64,000 bases of DNA from Labyrinthula sp. Ha (lineage: Eukaryota; Sar; Bigyra; Labyrinthulida; Labyrinthulaceae): positions 62,001 to 126,000 of the forward strand of contig JAALGZ010000006.1 of NCBI GenBank assembly GCA_015227615.1, in the 5' to 3' direction. The notes beneath the pieces were generated by a model. The model was not told the origin of the DNA, did not search any database, and worked only from the letters and a program-made list of their open reading frames with translations. A program made the translations under genes and the position numbers. Below are positions 23,401 to 34,396 of this stretch, piece by piece; the first letter of the stretch is position 1, and every line of letters begins with the position of its first letter.

Positions 23401-24925
23401 TTCATTCTTAAACTATTTACTTAAATTCGTATTCGTACTTTCTGTTTCAGTAATTAGATGCGTTCACAAACATTGACATTGCTTCGATTGTACCACCTGT
23501 GTTCTGATATTCTCTATTGGTTGATTGTTTTTTTAACGATTAATTGTGTAACGAGAAAGATTATATTTATGATTAGGTATGATTTGGTTATTCACTTCGC
23601 CATTGGTTCATTGCTTGAGTAACTAAAGCAATGCAGTACTGTATTACTACTAACGCTATAACTTCAAACATCAAAGGACTTCTTTGAGTTTAACAACTTG
23701 GAATTCTGACTAATACGTCCTCAAAAGCTTGGAAAAAGTCATTGAGCATGAACATAAATTTTAATAATAGAAGGAAAGCGAACCTAAAATAAATATTGAC
23801 ATATACATTATGAAGCTATGCATTTACTGGATAATATAAGATTTTTCTTACTTTATTATTAATGAACTGTCTAAATAGGAGTTTTCAATCTAAAAGATAA
23901 ATTCAAAGCTTTGAGCTTTACTGGAGTAATCGTAACAAAACGGTATCTTATGTGGGTATATAATTGGAGGGTAAGCTATTACACCTTAGCAGTGCAACTA
24001 AGTAAAGCATAAATTACTAAGATGAGTTGAGAAAAAACATTTCGAACTAAGTTTTTTCAATTGAAAAAGATTCTTTTATGAATAATTATACCAAAATTTT
24101 ATCCTGCCTAGTTAGATTCTTAAGTCTTTAAAAGCTAAATCCTTAAAATAGCTTAAGGCAATATAAACTAGCACTAGAAGAAAAAAATATTGATTAAAAA
24201 AATGCTATAGGATACTAAAGACTTAAAATGTATAATAATTAATCCAAGTTTGAAATGGGAAAAGATGTAGAACTTTCAAATAATGTGATGAACACTTGAT
24301 AGACTGTTCTAATGCCCGGAAATGTGTTCCTATAATTTAGACAAACAAAACTTTCTTGGCCACTAATAGTGATATAGTAAAGAATAACTTGAGATTTAGT
24401 TCAATAAAACAGAAGAATTAAGCTGAGTAGAAAACAGTAAGATAAAACTGAAATAAGAAAAGAAGCTCAGAAAAAAGATAAAAAGAGTTTGTAGAAATCT
24501 AATATTTAATTAATGCGAGTTGAGAACAACGTTATCCTTCTATATTATAAATCAAGCAGTTTGTGTTGCATTAAACTAAATCATTTGCAATGGAGAACAA
24601 ATTGCTTGCAGAAGTTTTACTCATTGAATTAATAGGTTCATGTAGTCTTCAAATTACCCTAATAGTTCAACTGATTCTAGCCTTCCGTAATTTCTAGAAA
24701 GTATTAATTTCATCAATCAAAACTCTAAAACTAAAAACAAAAATAGTAGAAGAGGTTTTTTTGGCTTTGAAGTTTGTACAAGTTTTCTGCTCATGTCTTG
24801 CACGCACAAAATCCAATTAGTTATAACTTATTTTCTTTCTATTAAGTTAATTTTAAACTTACATTTAAACAAGAAAGAATAAGCACAATATATTCTTTTA
24901 TTTTTTACAAATACATGAGAATAAT
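20458..24925. other. 4.5-kb gene-poor stretch
   Basis: Very AT-rich, with many homopolymer T and A runs. Open frames are below 85 codons with no domain signal. It separates the two paralogous ankyrin-like genes, which lie on the same strand. Confidence 0.6.
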
Positions 24926-25879
24926 TTAAACCATCTTCGCAGTGGGAATATTATCTTGTGCTTGACCTGCAACTGGAGCAACTGGAACATCCGGCAAAGT
25001 TGTTACAACTTGAGCTTCAAGAATCTCTTCTTCCATATTTATCCCACTTTCTGGATACTGAGCAACTTGTTTTCCTTGCTGAATCCCAGTTTGCAACAAT
25101 CCAAGAACTCTTTGTTGATCTTTTCCTAATTTTAATTGCATAAAAATTAAATTTGTCTTTCTATTCATAATCTTTTCTTTCACATCTTCTAAACTTCTAA
25201 TCTCAAGCTGATAAAATCTTTCTGCCATTTGTCTTAATTCAAAAGGTGTCTTTTCTGTCAGCTGCAAAAGAATCTGACCAACATCCGAAGTAAAATATGG
25301 AGCAGCTCTTGATTCAACCAACTTAATTAACTTTGCTTCAATACTGCTATCATTTGATATCAGAAAGTTCAGGATTTCTATCTCTTTAATCTTCTCCGTT
25401 GTAGGTTGTAAATCCGGAACGTTTCCTTGAGAAAGGAGAAACTTTACAATACTTGCGTTGTTATTTTTTAGTGCAAATTGAAGAATTGTTTCTTTATTAT
25501 TATTTCGTTGATGTGGATTTACAAAAGGATAAATTTGTTTGAAAAATGCAGATCCTTCTGGAAATTTTAATCTGTTCATTTGTTCAACAATAAAGAATAA
25601 AATATTTCTTCCATCGCTGAGTTGATAGTTAAAGATATCTGTAGCATCTAAATCACCTCTTATTTTGTTAATTAGGAAAGAAAAAAACTCCGGATTCTTG
25701 TTTTCCGAAGTGTCTCTTGCGTATGCTAGTGCCGTGAACATTAAAATTGGAAGGTGGTGGCCTACAATTGGATCAGAGAGATTTATTTTCTCGATGTTAA
25801 GCAAATTTAAGAATTCATCGGTCCTGTTTTGTACAATAATTTCTTTTAGAGTGTCTACAAAGTCTTGGGAATTGCTCAT
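24926..25879 (-). CDS. Ankyrin-like repeat protein B (paralogue of 19544-20457)
   Basis: Function unknown. Single exon, 317 aa. Ankyrin-like repeat units are visible (DGRNILFFIVEQ; NKETILQFALKNNNASIVKF followed by LLSQGN). A helical region shared with protein A follows: ELRQMAERFYQLEIRSLEDV, then NRKTNLIFMQLKL against NRKSDLIFMNLKI in A. It has the same C-terminal tail plan, EEEILEAQVV ... NIPTAKMV, with a Pro/Val/Ala-rich linker inserted. The ATG at 25879 is the first in frame. The tRNA-Thr gene starts 92 bp upstream on the opposite strand. The pair is probably an old tandem duplication. Confidence 0.8.
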   Translation of the reverse strand: MSNSQDFVDTLKEIIVQNRTDEFLNLLNIEKINLSDPIVGHHLPILMFTALAYARDTSENKNPEFFSFLINKIRGDLDATDIFNYQLSDGRNILFFIVEQMNRLKFPEGSAFFKQIYPFVNPHQRNNNKETILQFALKNNNASIVKFLLSQGNVPDLQPTTEKIKEIEILNFLISNDSSIEAKLIKLVESRAAPYFTSDVGQILLQLTEKTPFELRQMAERFYQLEIRSLEDVKEKIMNRKTNLIFMQLKLGKDQQRVLGLLQTGIQQGKQVAQYPESGINMEEEILEAQVVTTLPDVPVAPVAGQAQDNIPTAKMV

Positions 25880-25970
25880 TGTGCTTTTTGCAGTTTCTCT
25901 TTATTGTTCTTTTTCTACTTCCCAGGAAATCTTATAAACTGTTTTCGAGTATTGTTGCATTCTACTTGTT

Positions 25971-26043
25971 GCTTGCGTAGCACAGTGGTAGTTGCATTCG
26001 CTTAGTAAGCGAAAGGTCGTTGGTTCGAATCCGACCGTGAGCT
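25971..26043 (+). tRNA. tRNA-Thr, anticodon AGT
   Basis: A 73-nt cloverleaf folds cleanly. The acceptor is GCTTGCG/CGTGAGC with G-T wobbles and discriminator T. The D arm is GCA/TGC with AGTGG. The anticodon stem TTCGC/GCGAA carries loop TTAGTAA (anticodon AGT). The T stem GTTGG/CCGAC carries loop TTCGAAT. Internal A box (TAGCACAGTGG) and B box (GGTTCGAATCC) are present, and a T-run begins about 10 nt downstream as a Pol III stop. There is no intron and no encoded CCA. Confidence 0.96.
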
Positions 26044-29000
26044 TAAAGTTAAATTTTATTTATTTATTAGCTAAAACTATATATGTATAAGGAGCATTTT
26101 CTACCTAAAAAGAAGAGGAAACCGATAAAGGTTTTTAATTTTTCGGGTTGAAATTTTCTTCCTGCTAAGTTTCTAAATGCGATGCAGAGAAATTAGGTCG
26201 GGCTGATATTGGTCAGGGATATAATTAGTGGGAAGGAAAGAGCCACGACGTCGAAAATGAAACTATTCGCCTAAAGATTACATAAATAAGTGAATTTTCA
26301 AAGCATAAAATACGTTTGTAAAACAAAATTTCACATATTGTTCATGCGTTCAAGTTTGGGTTCGACGATATTGTTTCTGGAGGAAGTAAGTCCACAGACA
26401 AAAAACAACGTCATGATTATGCCTAGTTATAACCTAGACGTAGAAAAAGCCGTAAACAATCTTATTTGAAACTATTCTTGAGTTTTTTGTTCCTTTGTAC
26501 CTATATTTTGAGGTGCAAAAAGCCAATGTTTCTCTAGTCGAATGTACACTGTGCACTTTACTATAGGAAACCATAGAAACCTTAAAATGATAAACCCTTG
26601 CAGTTTTAGAATATTACTTCTGCAATTAATGGAGATTTTTTTTCTTATCGTACTGAACAATCCCCACGGGAAAATAAAAATGATTAAATAATCTTACATG
26701 CTCTGATGAACAAATAAAACTGCCACGGAGCTAGACATGCAACCCCGCTATAATGAAACGAAATGTATACCAAATCAATATTTAATTTATAGAATAAACA
26801 ACACAGTCGAACAATGAAATTTCTTGATGCTTGCCATGCTGAGCTCACTATGTTAGAACGTTAAGCTTAATGAGGCTTCCATTAGCTGTTTACCATCCAG
26901 AGGGCTCTAAATTTTATTTCCCGAACCAATGTACAGCAGAACTTGAGTATGTAGATAAACTCTTAGATACTGGATGTACAATCATGTTTAGCATAATTCT
27001 ATTCGGACTTGATCCAAGCTATACTATACGGGGTTCGTTATTACTTTTACTACCAAGAAATAAAAACGAAAACTTATCCCAAAACTATTGCTTCAAAAAT
27101 ATAAGCGCTTACCGTTAAACTCTCTCTATGCTTAAACTTTATTATTTACTAAGATTTCTTCTGAGCTACTATTTATCGATTACATTACTAACTTTTAATT
27201 GTTTACCTTGCACCCGTTCCTCCAAACCATTTACAAATTATTGATAGGGTTTTAGCAAATTCAACCCCGTTCCATTGGGTTTTGATTGAGAATCTGGATT
27301 TGATTGAATAACTTGAACTATTTTCATAGTACAATCCGAAACTCAATTTTTACGGATTTGGAAGGAAGCGATGGATAGTAGTAGATGCATATAGATGTGG
27401 GATGCTTGCCATCAACTTTATCTATATAAGTAAATCCTGAAATGAAGCTGATTTGCTTTGAGTCCACCAGTTTACACTAAATTTAACTTAAGTACCTTAG
27501 CATTGGATTTACCCTTTATAAAATATTTATTAGCTAAAATAGAGCTTACATGGTCTAAACAAGAAAAATTTTTGTACTTAGAGTAAATCCAATGAGAAAA
27601 GGGTTGGATCTCTTCTTCTTACTACTGTAAGCAACGAATAAAAGATTTTGCTCCTTTGAATGTACTTAATAAGCTTAGTTGACCCTTTAATTAAGCATTT
27701 CCTTGAGCTATGGTTCATTGTGTGCTGTTGAATGCATTTTGATTCCAAGCAGAAAACCCTCGAGTTAATCTAACGCCTACACGAGTTCTAAAGTGATCAA
27801 GTCTAACCTAATATAACTCCCGATAGTTTCCATTTCTTGGTGGATATTTCCCTTAATAAAACTTTTCTACTTTGTTGTAATAATGAATATTAATGGAAAT
27901 ATAGCTCCCTTGTTTAACACTTATTCTCTTATTTTTCTTATGATCATTGCTATGACTCGAAATTCAATTGCCCGAAACACTTTTTTGTGGGAAATTTTCA
28001 TCTTTCTGCGTACGTGTAAAATAACTACTAATGAGTGATTCACGTTATATTCATATTAATTTTCAAATAGCGACCGCTATGCATATGTGTGCATTCACTT
28101 AGCGGTAGAATGAAGTGGGGGAGTGGCAAGTAGAAAGCTTGAAAGTACTAGATGAATGATGTTATGTGGATTTTATATGCGGATAACTGTTCAGACCAGT
28201 ATTGACGAGGATAATTATTGCTGAAATTAGGAGATATTTTACAAAATAACCCCCTTGAACAATTTTATGAAGGTTCAATGGAAATAATGCCAAGCAATAA
28301 AGGAGCTTAGGGCCATTCAATAATTAAAAGTAATGATTCAGCATTCTAAAACTTACGGCCATTAAGAAAGGGGTGAAATAACTATCACAGCCGTATATAA
28401 TTCTAGGGATATTAAAGAAATTTTCATTATCTGAGCAGGTAGGCTATAGAGATGAGATATATGACTAAGTAAGTTCATTAAAAATTAAGATACGCGAGGA
28501 AGAAGGGGTGGATTATATCTTCAGTCATTGAACCTGAAAACGAAGACACAAATGAGTAGCATATTTTCTTTATTGTTTTGAATCTTATTTGTTTTAACTT
28601 AAGCATAATACCTATACCAGAATCTATATCTATTCATCCACCTATGCCTACAAAATAGGAAATTAATTGAAAGGAAATGATAAGAGGTTTCTGTACGAAT
28701 TAGTTTCTAACAATTATCCGAGCTTTGAAAATACATTATAATCTATTTTCCAGAGATTTCATATTCAACATGGAGAAAGAAAAGCAGGCAAGGAACATTT
28801 ATTTTGTACTTGGGAAGACAATAATTCTTTGAAATCAGATGCTAGCCTCAAAACTTTTCAATCTTTAACGCTAGAATAATCCGGAAGTATTAACAATGTA
28901 TGTAAGAAGTTTGACAATATACATTCCAAATAGCGATCTAAGACTAAAAGTGTCGGTAGGTTAGCTCAGAATAAAGAATTCATTTTTTTAAGATTGATAT

Positions 29001-30953
29001 TGATTTTTGTTGACTCACATAATTTTAGTAGAGCTCTTAATATACACGGTAATGTCACTTTAAAGAAGTTCTATAAATTTCCCTCAGTTTCTATTTCTCA
29101 GCCTTCAGACAACAGCGGGGTGATCACTGAAATTTTATTTCATAATAAACATATAAGCAATTTGAGAGCCAACATATGCAGATTTAGAAATAGTAACTCA
29201 TTTTATAAGAATATATAGTTGATACAAGAAGCCCAAATAACGTTAATGGTAGCTCAAATAATGAATAATAGAACATGGCATACCAATGCAAGTTAATTGG
29301 TAGAGATGGACTAGAGTATTTGATGTAATTGACTAAGCAATAGCCTAGTAAGAGACATCACATTTCGTAAATTTTTAAGACACAACATATTTGGTTAACA
29401 ATAGATCGACATAGAATCTATCTATATCAACCATAACCGAGATACACCAGTGTATCCTACAAGAAACAGCAGGTTGTATTCTCAATTGGTAATAGTATCA
29501 TCCATAAGAGCTTTTTTCAAACTTATGCACTGTTTTTTGGTTCCTAATATTCAAAATCACGCTCCAACTACATTCTTACAACTAGAAATTATAGATTAAA
29601 ATTTATCATTGTCTGCGTTAAAGGTACGAGAAAACAAGAAAGTATGGAAATTTCCTACTTTCTCTTCTTGCCATAGGCACTGGTGATTTGACGCATGACT
29701 TTAATAAACAGTTGGTTTAAATCCAGTGAAAATAAAGTTTCCTGGGAATATATAGTAAAATTTAAGAAGCAGTAGTAAGAACAGAAGCATATGCTATAAT
29801 CTTAATTTATATTAGGAAAATTTATCCTACAACAGTAGTATGAACATGATCAAAAGCGTCGAAACGCTCATGAATGTATTATTTAAGTCAATTCCTAGTT
29901 TAACTGTGAATAAATACATCAGTCACAAATTAGAGGAAAGGGTGAAACTTATAATATTAACAATTGGAAACATATACAAAATGGTATAATTCAACATGAT
30001 ATCTGTAAAAACCAAATAAACTTTCTCCTCCAGTCCAAACTAGCATACATAAAAATAATACCTAGAATCTCTACTTTAAACGTGCATCAAGAAAGTATTT
30101 AACTTTTAATTTGAATTTAATACTCTTCAAAACCAGGTTTATCATTCAAGGGTCATTTGCTTGTTACAGATTTACTTAGATCTAATTAAGACAAGTATCT
30201 GTAAAAATTTAATTCTTTCCCAATAAATGTAATTGGAATCAATATAAGTTGAAAAAAATAGCTTATAAAGAGAGAGAAATTTTAGCGCTACTTGTAGACT
30301 GATCATTTGTTAGCTTGGAGGAAAAACATATATAGTAAAGAACCATAGTTTTACTGAGTAAAAGGGTTCTCACTTCCAGGATACAATAGGGTCGATTATC
30401 AGCTTTTCATTGACTGAGGTTAAATGTATTGCATAAATTTTACCCATTATGAGTTTAATGGCGACATATACTAAGTTATACTGCCTGAGTAAAACTTTGT
30501 ACAGGTACTTGGTGTTATGATTAGGGTTCAACTAGGATTTAGATCTATGCTTCTGCACTGAAAAGAAATGAAAGCTTCAACCCCAAATTTCATTTTACAA
30601 GACATAAATTTAATAATATGAAGATAAAGATAAGTTTATGAAAACCTGAGAGAACTTGACTACTCTCTTTAGTATAGTTTTTAAAACTGACATGGTAAAG
30701 CTTTTTTGCAGTGGTTTGTTTCATCAATAGTGAAAGAAGTTGTAGTTATAGTAGTAATTCTACTAGTATTTATACTAGTGGTTAACCCTTAAGCAGAACA
30801 AAACAAACAAAGTTATTTTTAACAAGAATCTGTGAAAACTTTAGCTGAATAGTTAAAACTTTTTGCTACAACACTAAGGAGATTAAGCAGTGTTCTGATT
30901 ACACTTTGTCAGAAGACAGCTCATGCCTGAACTTTTTGGTTAGTATATTCATC
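26044..30953. other. 4.9-kb gene-poor stretch
   Basis: No gene recognised. The plus-strand frame at 26870-27118 has a weak retropepsin-like look but cannot be supported. The 13-mer TCTTCCTGCTAAG near 26157 also occurs near 15809 upstream of the SDR gene. Confidence 0.55.
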
Positions 30954-33366
30954 TTATTTTGTGGCTACATTTTTTTTTACTAACTTAATCCCAATTCTCT
31001 TCTCTGATAATAAAAACATATCAATAACCTTTTCAGGGTCAATAATAAATCTTGCAAAGTATTTATATAATAAAATTTCCTTGGGTTGATGTTCCTTTTT
31101 GAAATGGAGTACCTCTTCTAGAAATTCTATAATAGTAATTGGTTTGTCAAACTCAATAAAATCCTTACTATCTCTTGAAGGTTTAATTCTCATATCTGTC
31201 AAGATAGGAACCAATTCTGGAACAATATAACTTTTCGACTTTTTATCAAACCTTAGAACAATCATACTACTTAAAGCAACTCTTAAGACATAATTTCGTT
31301 CTTCTTTTGTATATTTTTTTAAAAGTGTATCAAATAAAGATTTTCTTATAATTCCAGTATCAATATATTTTCTATATTCTGGGAAAATATCTTTATTTAA
31401 TCTAAAAGCAAGGGGATGAAAACTTTGATCACGAATAAAACTTCCCAACGCTTGTGCTATAAAAGAAGGTGCAAAAAAAATAAAATTGTCTTGTTCAGAT
31501 AGGTCAAGATTATTATGATAGAAAATAATCCCGGCTTTAGAATAAATGTCAAGCATATTTTCCATATTTTCGCGTGAAAAGTTACAAAGTTTTCCTTTAA
31601 ATATGAAGTCTTTTAAACTCATATAATTAGTTTCTTGTCTACAATGGTCCAAGAATAGAATCCATACACAAGGTAAATTTAACTCAACAAAAAATACAAT
31701 ATTGGCCAAATCTATATCATTTGCAAAATATTTAAGTTCTTGGTGCATCTCAGAAATAGTTGCAGAAGAAGGATTTGAGTTTTCTATTTGATAGAAACTA
31801 ATATGATTGTTCTTTGGCACATGAAAACTTTCATAGGTTTCAGAAACCATATTTAATATTTCTTGTTCTGTTTTTTCCAGTTCTTCTTTTTCATTTTTTC
31901 TAAGGAATAGCTTTAAATATGTTCCTATAAAAATAATAGGTGCTTTTGGCGCATATTTCACAACACTTTTTAACCAGAATCTAAGTCTATTCATATCTTG
32001 CTTATTTTGTTTTGTTAAGTTAAATACAATAAAATAAACTGCATTTGGATTCAAAAAAAGGTGATGAATAGAAGAAAATACTTCTTGACCACCAAAATCA
32101 TAAACCCGAAAGAAAGGACTGTCTGTTTCATAATAAGAGCCCAACTCCCTCGTAAATAATTTCACAAACTCATTATCTTCAATTGATCTTTCCAAGAGTT
32201 CTTTTTCAAATTGAAGATTGTATTTTGATGTGTTTTGACTACTGTAATTTTCATCATATCTAATAGAAAGAACATTTTTAACTCTCTGAACACTAAGTTC
32301 ATATTTTGTTAGAGGTTTTAAACTATATTTTTCTAATTTTAAAATATTTGTATCTTCTAAAACAAGAGTTGATGAAATATCTTTTATAAATCTTTTTTTA
32401 GATAAACTTCTTATTGTTGAAGTTTTTCCAGATTTGCCATCACCCAAAAATAAAAGTTGTGTTTCATTCAAAGAAATTAATTCATTATATCTATCCTGTA
32501 ACATTGACTTATAAATTTTTTGAATATTTTTCTTGTTTTTTATTCTCCCATCTCTTGTTCTCATATATACAAGAGAAGGATGTTTTTCAACTAGTTTTAC
32601 CAAATCTGCCTCAAAACTGTTTATTCCTTTGATGTTTATACTAGAAAATAAAAAAAAATATGAAATAACTTAAAATAGGAAAGCGAAATACTTCCACGAA
32701 GTAAAATTCTTAATCCTCTAAAAATTATTCTTTTCTCAAAACCTTTAACATATTCTTCGAATTCTGTGATACTAAATATAAAGTAAAAGTTTTGCTTACT
32801 CTAAACATCTCAGGAAAATACTTTTTGATAGTCTACCAAAAAGAGTTAATAATTGAGTTATACTGAATTTATTTCCATAAAACCTAAATAATGAATAATT
32901 TAAAATATACGTCCAGTTTTCTATTCTATTTTTTTTGCGTACAAACAGATCAAAGGATTCAAATGATAGTTTCTTACAGGCAGAAAAACTATAATAAAGA
33001 AATAAAAAGAAAATACTGTATCTTATTTAGCAAAGGGAAATTATTTTCTTGAGATAAAGTTTGAAAGTTTTCAGAACTTATTGAACAAGAAACAAATCTT
33101 CATATAAAAAAAAGAAAAGAATTACTTCATTACACAAACCTTGGGAAACAGTTTTACGAACATTTCAAGCTCTTCTTTCAATATAGAAAGTGGACAACGA
33201 TAAAACCTATATTCACCGGAAAGATAATGTTTTACTTTAACCAAGTTATCTTTTCATTCACTTTTATCTTTTCAAAGAGAGTCCTGATTGCACTCTGAAA
33301 GGTTTCTGGTTCACCTGAGTTATACAAAGAGCCCCTATAAATAAACTTTAACTCAACATAAACCAT
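30954..33366 (-). CDS. Roco-family GTPase (LRR-like N-terminus, Roc and COR domains) in six exons
   Basis: Roco proteins are large Ras-like GTPases acting as dimers. I read six exons: 33366-33236, 33206-33126, 33097-33017, 32988-32800, 32771-32670 and 32640-30954. Introns are 29, 28, 28, 28 and 29 nt and the reading phase is kept across all five, giving 756 aa. Residues about 1-230 look leucine-rich-repeat-like (for example ITQLLTLFGRLSKSIFLRCL). The Roc domain has P-loop GDGKSGKT (261-268) and switch II YDFGGQEVFSS (about 375-384). The G4 motif is degenerate (FIGTYLKL, without the usual Asp). The COR domain follows, to the C-terminus. No kinase domain is present. The ATG at 33366 has an in-frame TAA just before it. 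Confidence 0.82.
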
Positions 33367-33707
33367 TTAATATCAAATATATGACCTTCTTTTCTTTTCT
33401 TATATTGTTTTAGGATAGATTCTTTATTGTATTTCATTTTTGTACTGTTTCTTTCACACACAATATTATTTCACTGAAAACCTGCCGAATACTTTTTCCC
33501 AAGCCCAAAATTCGAACAAATATTCCTAGTCCAGAAATAGGCGAAAAACATAACAAATAACCTAAACATTAACCAATAAGGCGTACCAAAAGAAAAAGTA
33601 TTTGTTTTCATTCAAGCAACAGCTCTATAAGCTTTCGATGCTCAAAATCATCTAGCTCCCTCAAAACAAGGAAACCATACAGCAATTTTTCTTTCCTCAC
33701 CAAGATA
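33367..33707. other. SelS 3' region and Roco upstream region
   Basis: Between the SelS end and the Roco start (both minus strand). A second minus-strand frame of 56 codons (33778-33608) overlaps the SelS tail and looks coding in composition (Glu, Leu, Asp rich). A true SelS gene should have its SECIS in this stretch; a weak hairpin candidate lies around 33651-33620. Confidence 0.35.
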
Positions 33708-34185
33708 TTACCTTCGTCATCCACCTCCTCTTCTTCTCCTATCTGAGCCCCATCTTCTTGCACTTTGATGACTATCATTATTAGCCAATGATCTCAACCC
33801 TGAATAGTCATTCTGGCCGTGTAATCTCTTTTTCTTGGTCTTCTTTTTTTCTTCTTCAAGTTTTTCAACGTAGGATTTTGCTTCACCGTTCTCAGAAACA
33901 TGCTTCCTGTAATTATCCAACATCTTTTCAGCTGCTTTTCTTCGATTTTCATCAAAGCTTTTTTTGGTTTTAGCGTGAAGATGGAGATTTTGTTGTGCTT
34001 TCTGCTGATTTCGTTTGTTGAGATACGATTTCGCGGAATAAAGGGCTACTAACGTGAAAAACATAATCCATCCATATTGTTCAAGCATCCCCTAAAATGT
34101 AAATACAAGAGATATATTCTACAAATCCATTAGACACTCTATCAACAATCTTCTTTATTATTCCTTCTTCTTCTTCGTTTTCCAT
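33708..34185 (-). CDS. Selenoprotein S (SelS/VIMP)-like ER membrane protein, probable Sec codon
   Basis: SelS is a single-pass ER protein that links Derlin and p97 in ER-associated degradation. Exon 1 is 34185-34123 (21 acidic residues). A 31-nt intron follows, then exon 2 from 34091. Residues 23-42 hold the transmembrane segment beginning LEQYGWIMFF, matching the YGW-plus-TM start of SelS. Next comes a basic/acidic coiled coil (about 45-105), then a Gly/Arg/Ser tail RRWGSDRRRRGGG. The frame then meets TGA (33719-33717), CGA, AGG and TAA (33710-33708). Animal SelS ends in Gly-Gly-Sec-Gly, so the TGA is read here as selenocysteine (residue 146 of 148). I found no confident SECIS element. If the TGA is a stop, the protein ends at GGG (145 aa). 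Confidence 0.72.
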
Positions 34186-34396
34186 GATTCCATCCAATCA
34201 AGTTAGTACAATCCCAAACCAGCCAATCAAATTAGATTAAACTTAGCCAATAGACTCACTGCAATGAAATCCACTACCAATCAGATACTGCCATCAATTG
34301 TTGAATCAACCAATAAGAAAGTTTGAGCAGCCAATGAAAAGGCTGTGCTATCTAGCGGTTAAGAGTTGAAAAAGAAATAGGAAGAAAGATAAAAAA
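34186..34396. promoter_or_regulatory. Bidirectional promoter with six CCAAT boxes
   Basis: The 211 bp between divergent SelS and the J-domain gene contain CCAAT on the plus strand at 34194, 34223, 34247, 34277, 34310 and 34331. Spacing is 29, 24, 30, 33 and 21 bp and all are in the same orientation. This is far above chance and is the densest array in the window. Shared control of two ER quality-control genes is inferred. Confidence 0.7.

Noticed and set aside
26870-27118. Plus-strand 82-codon frame with LLDTGCT, resembling a retroviral-type aspartic protease site
   Set aside because: Only one short motif matches. No Gly-flap or second conserved segment is visible and no neighbouring retroelement parts were recognised.
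33748-33778. A 30-nt GT...CAG segment inside the SelS tail as an intron
   Set aside because: It is not T-rich, the donor GTCATC differs from the GTA donors used here, and removing it (30 nt) leads back to the same TGA, so it does not explain the ending.
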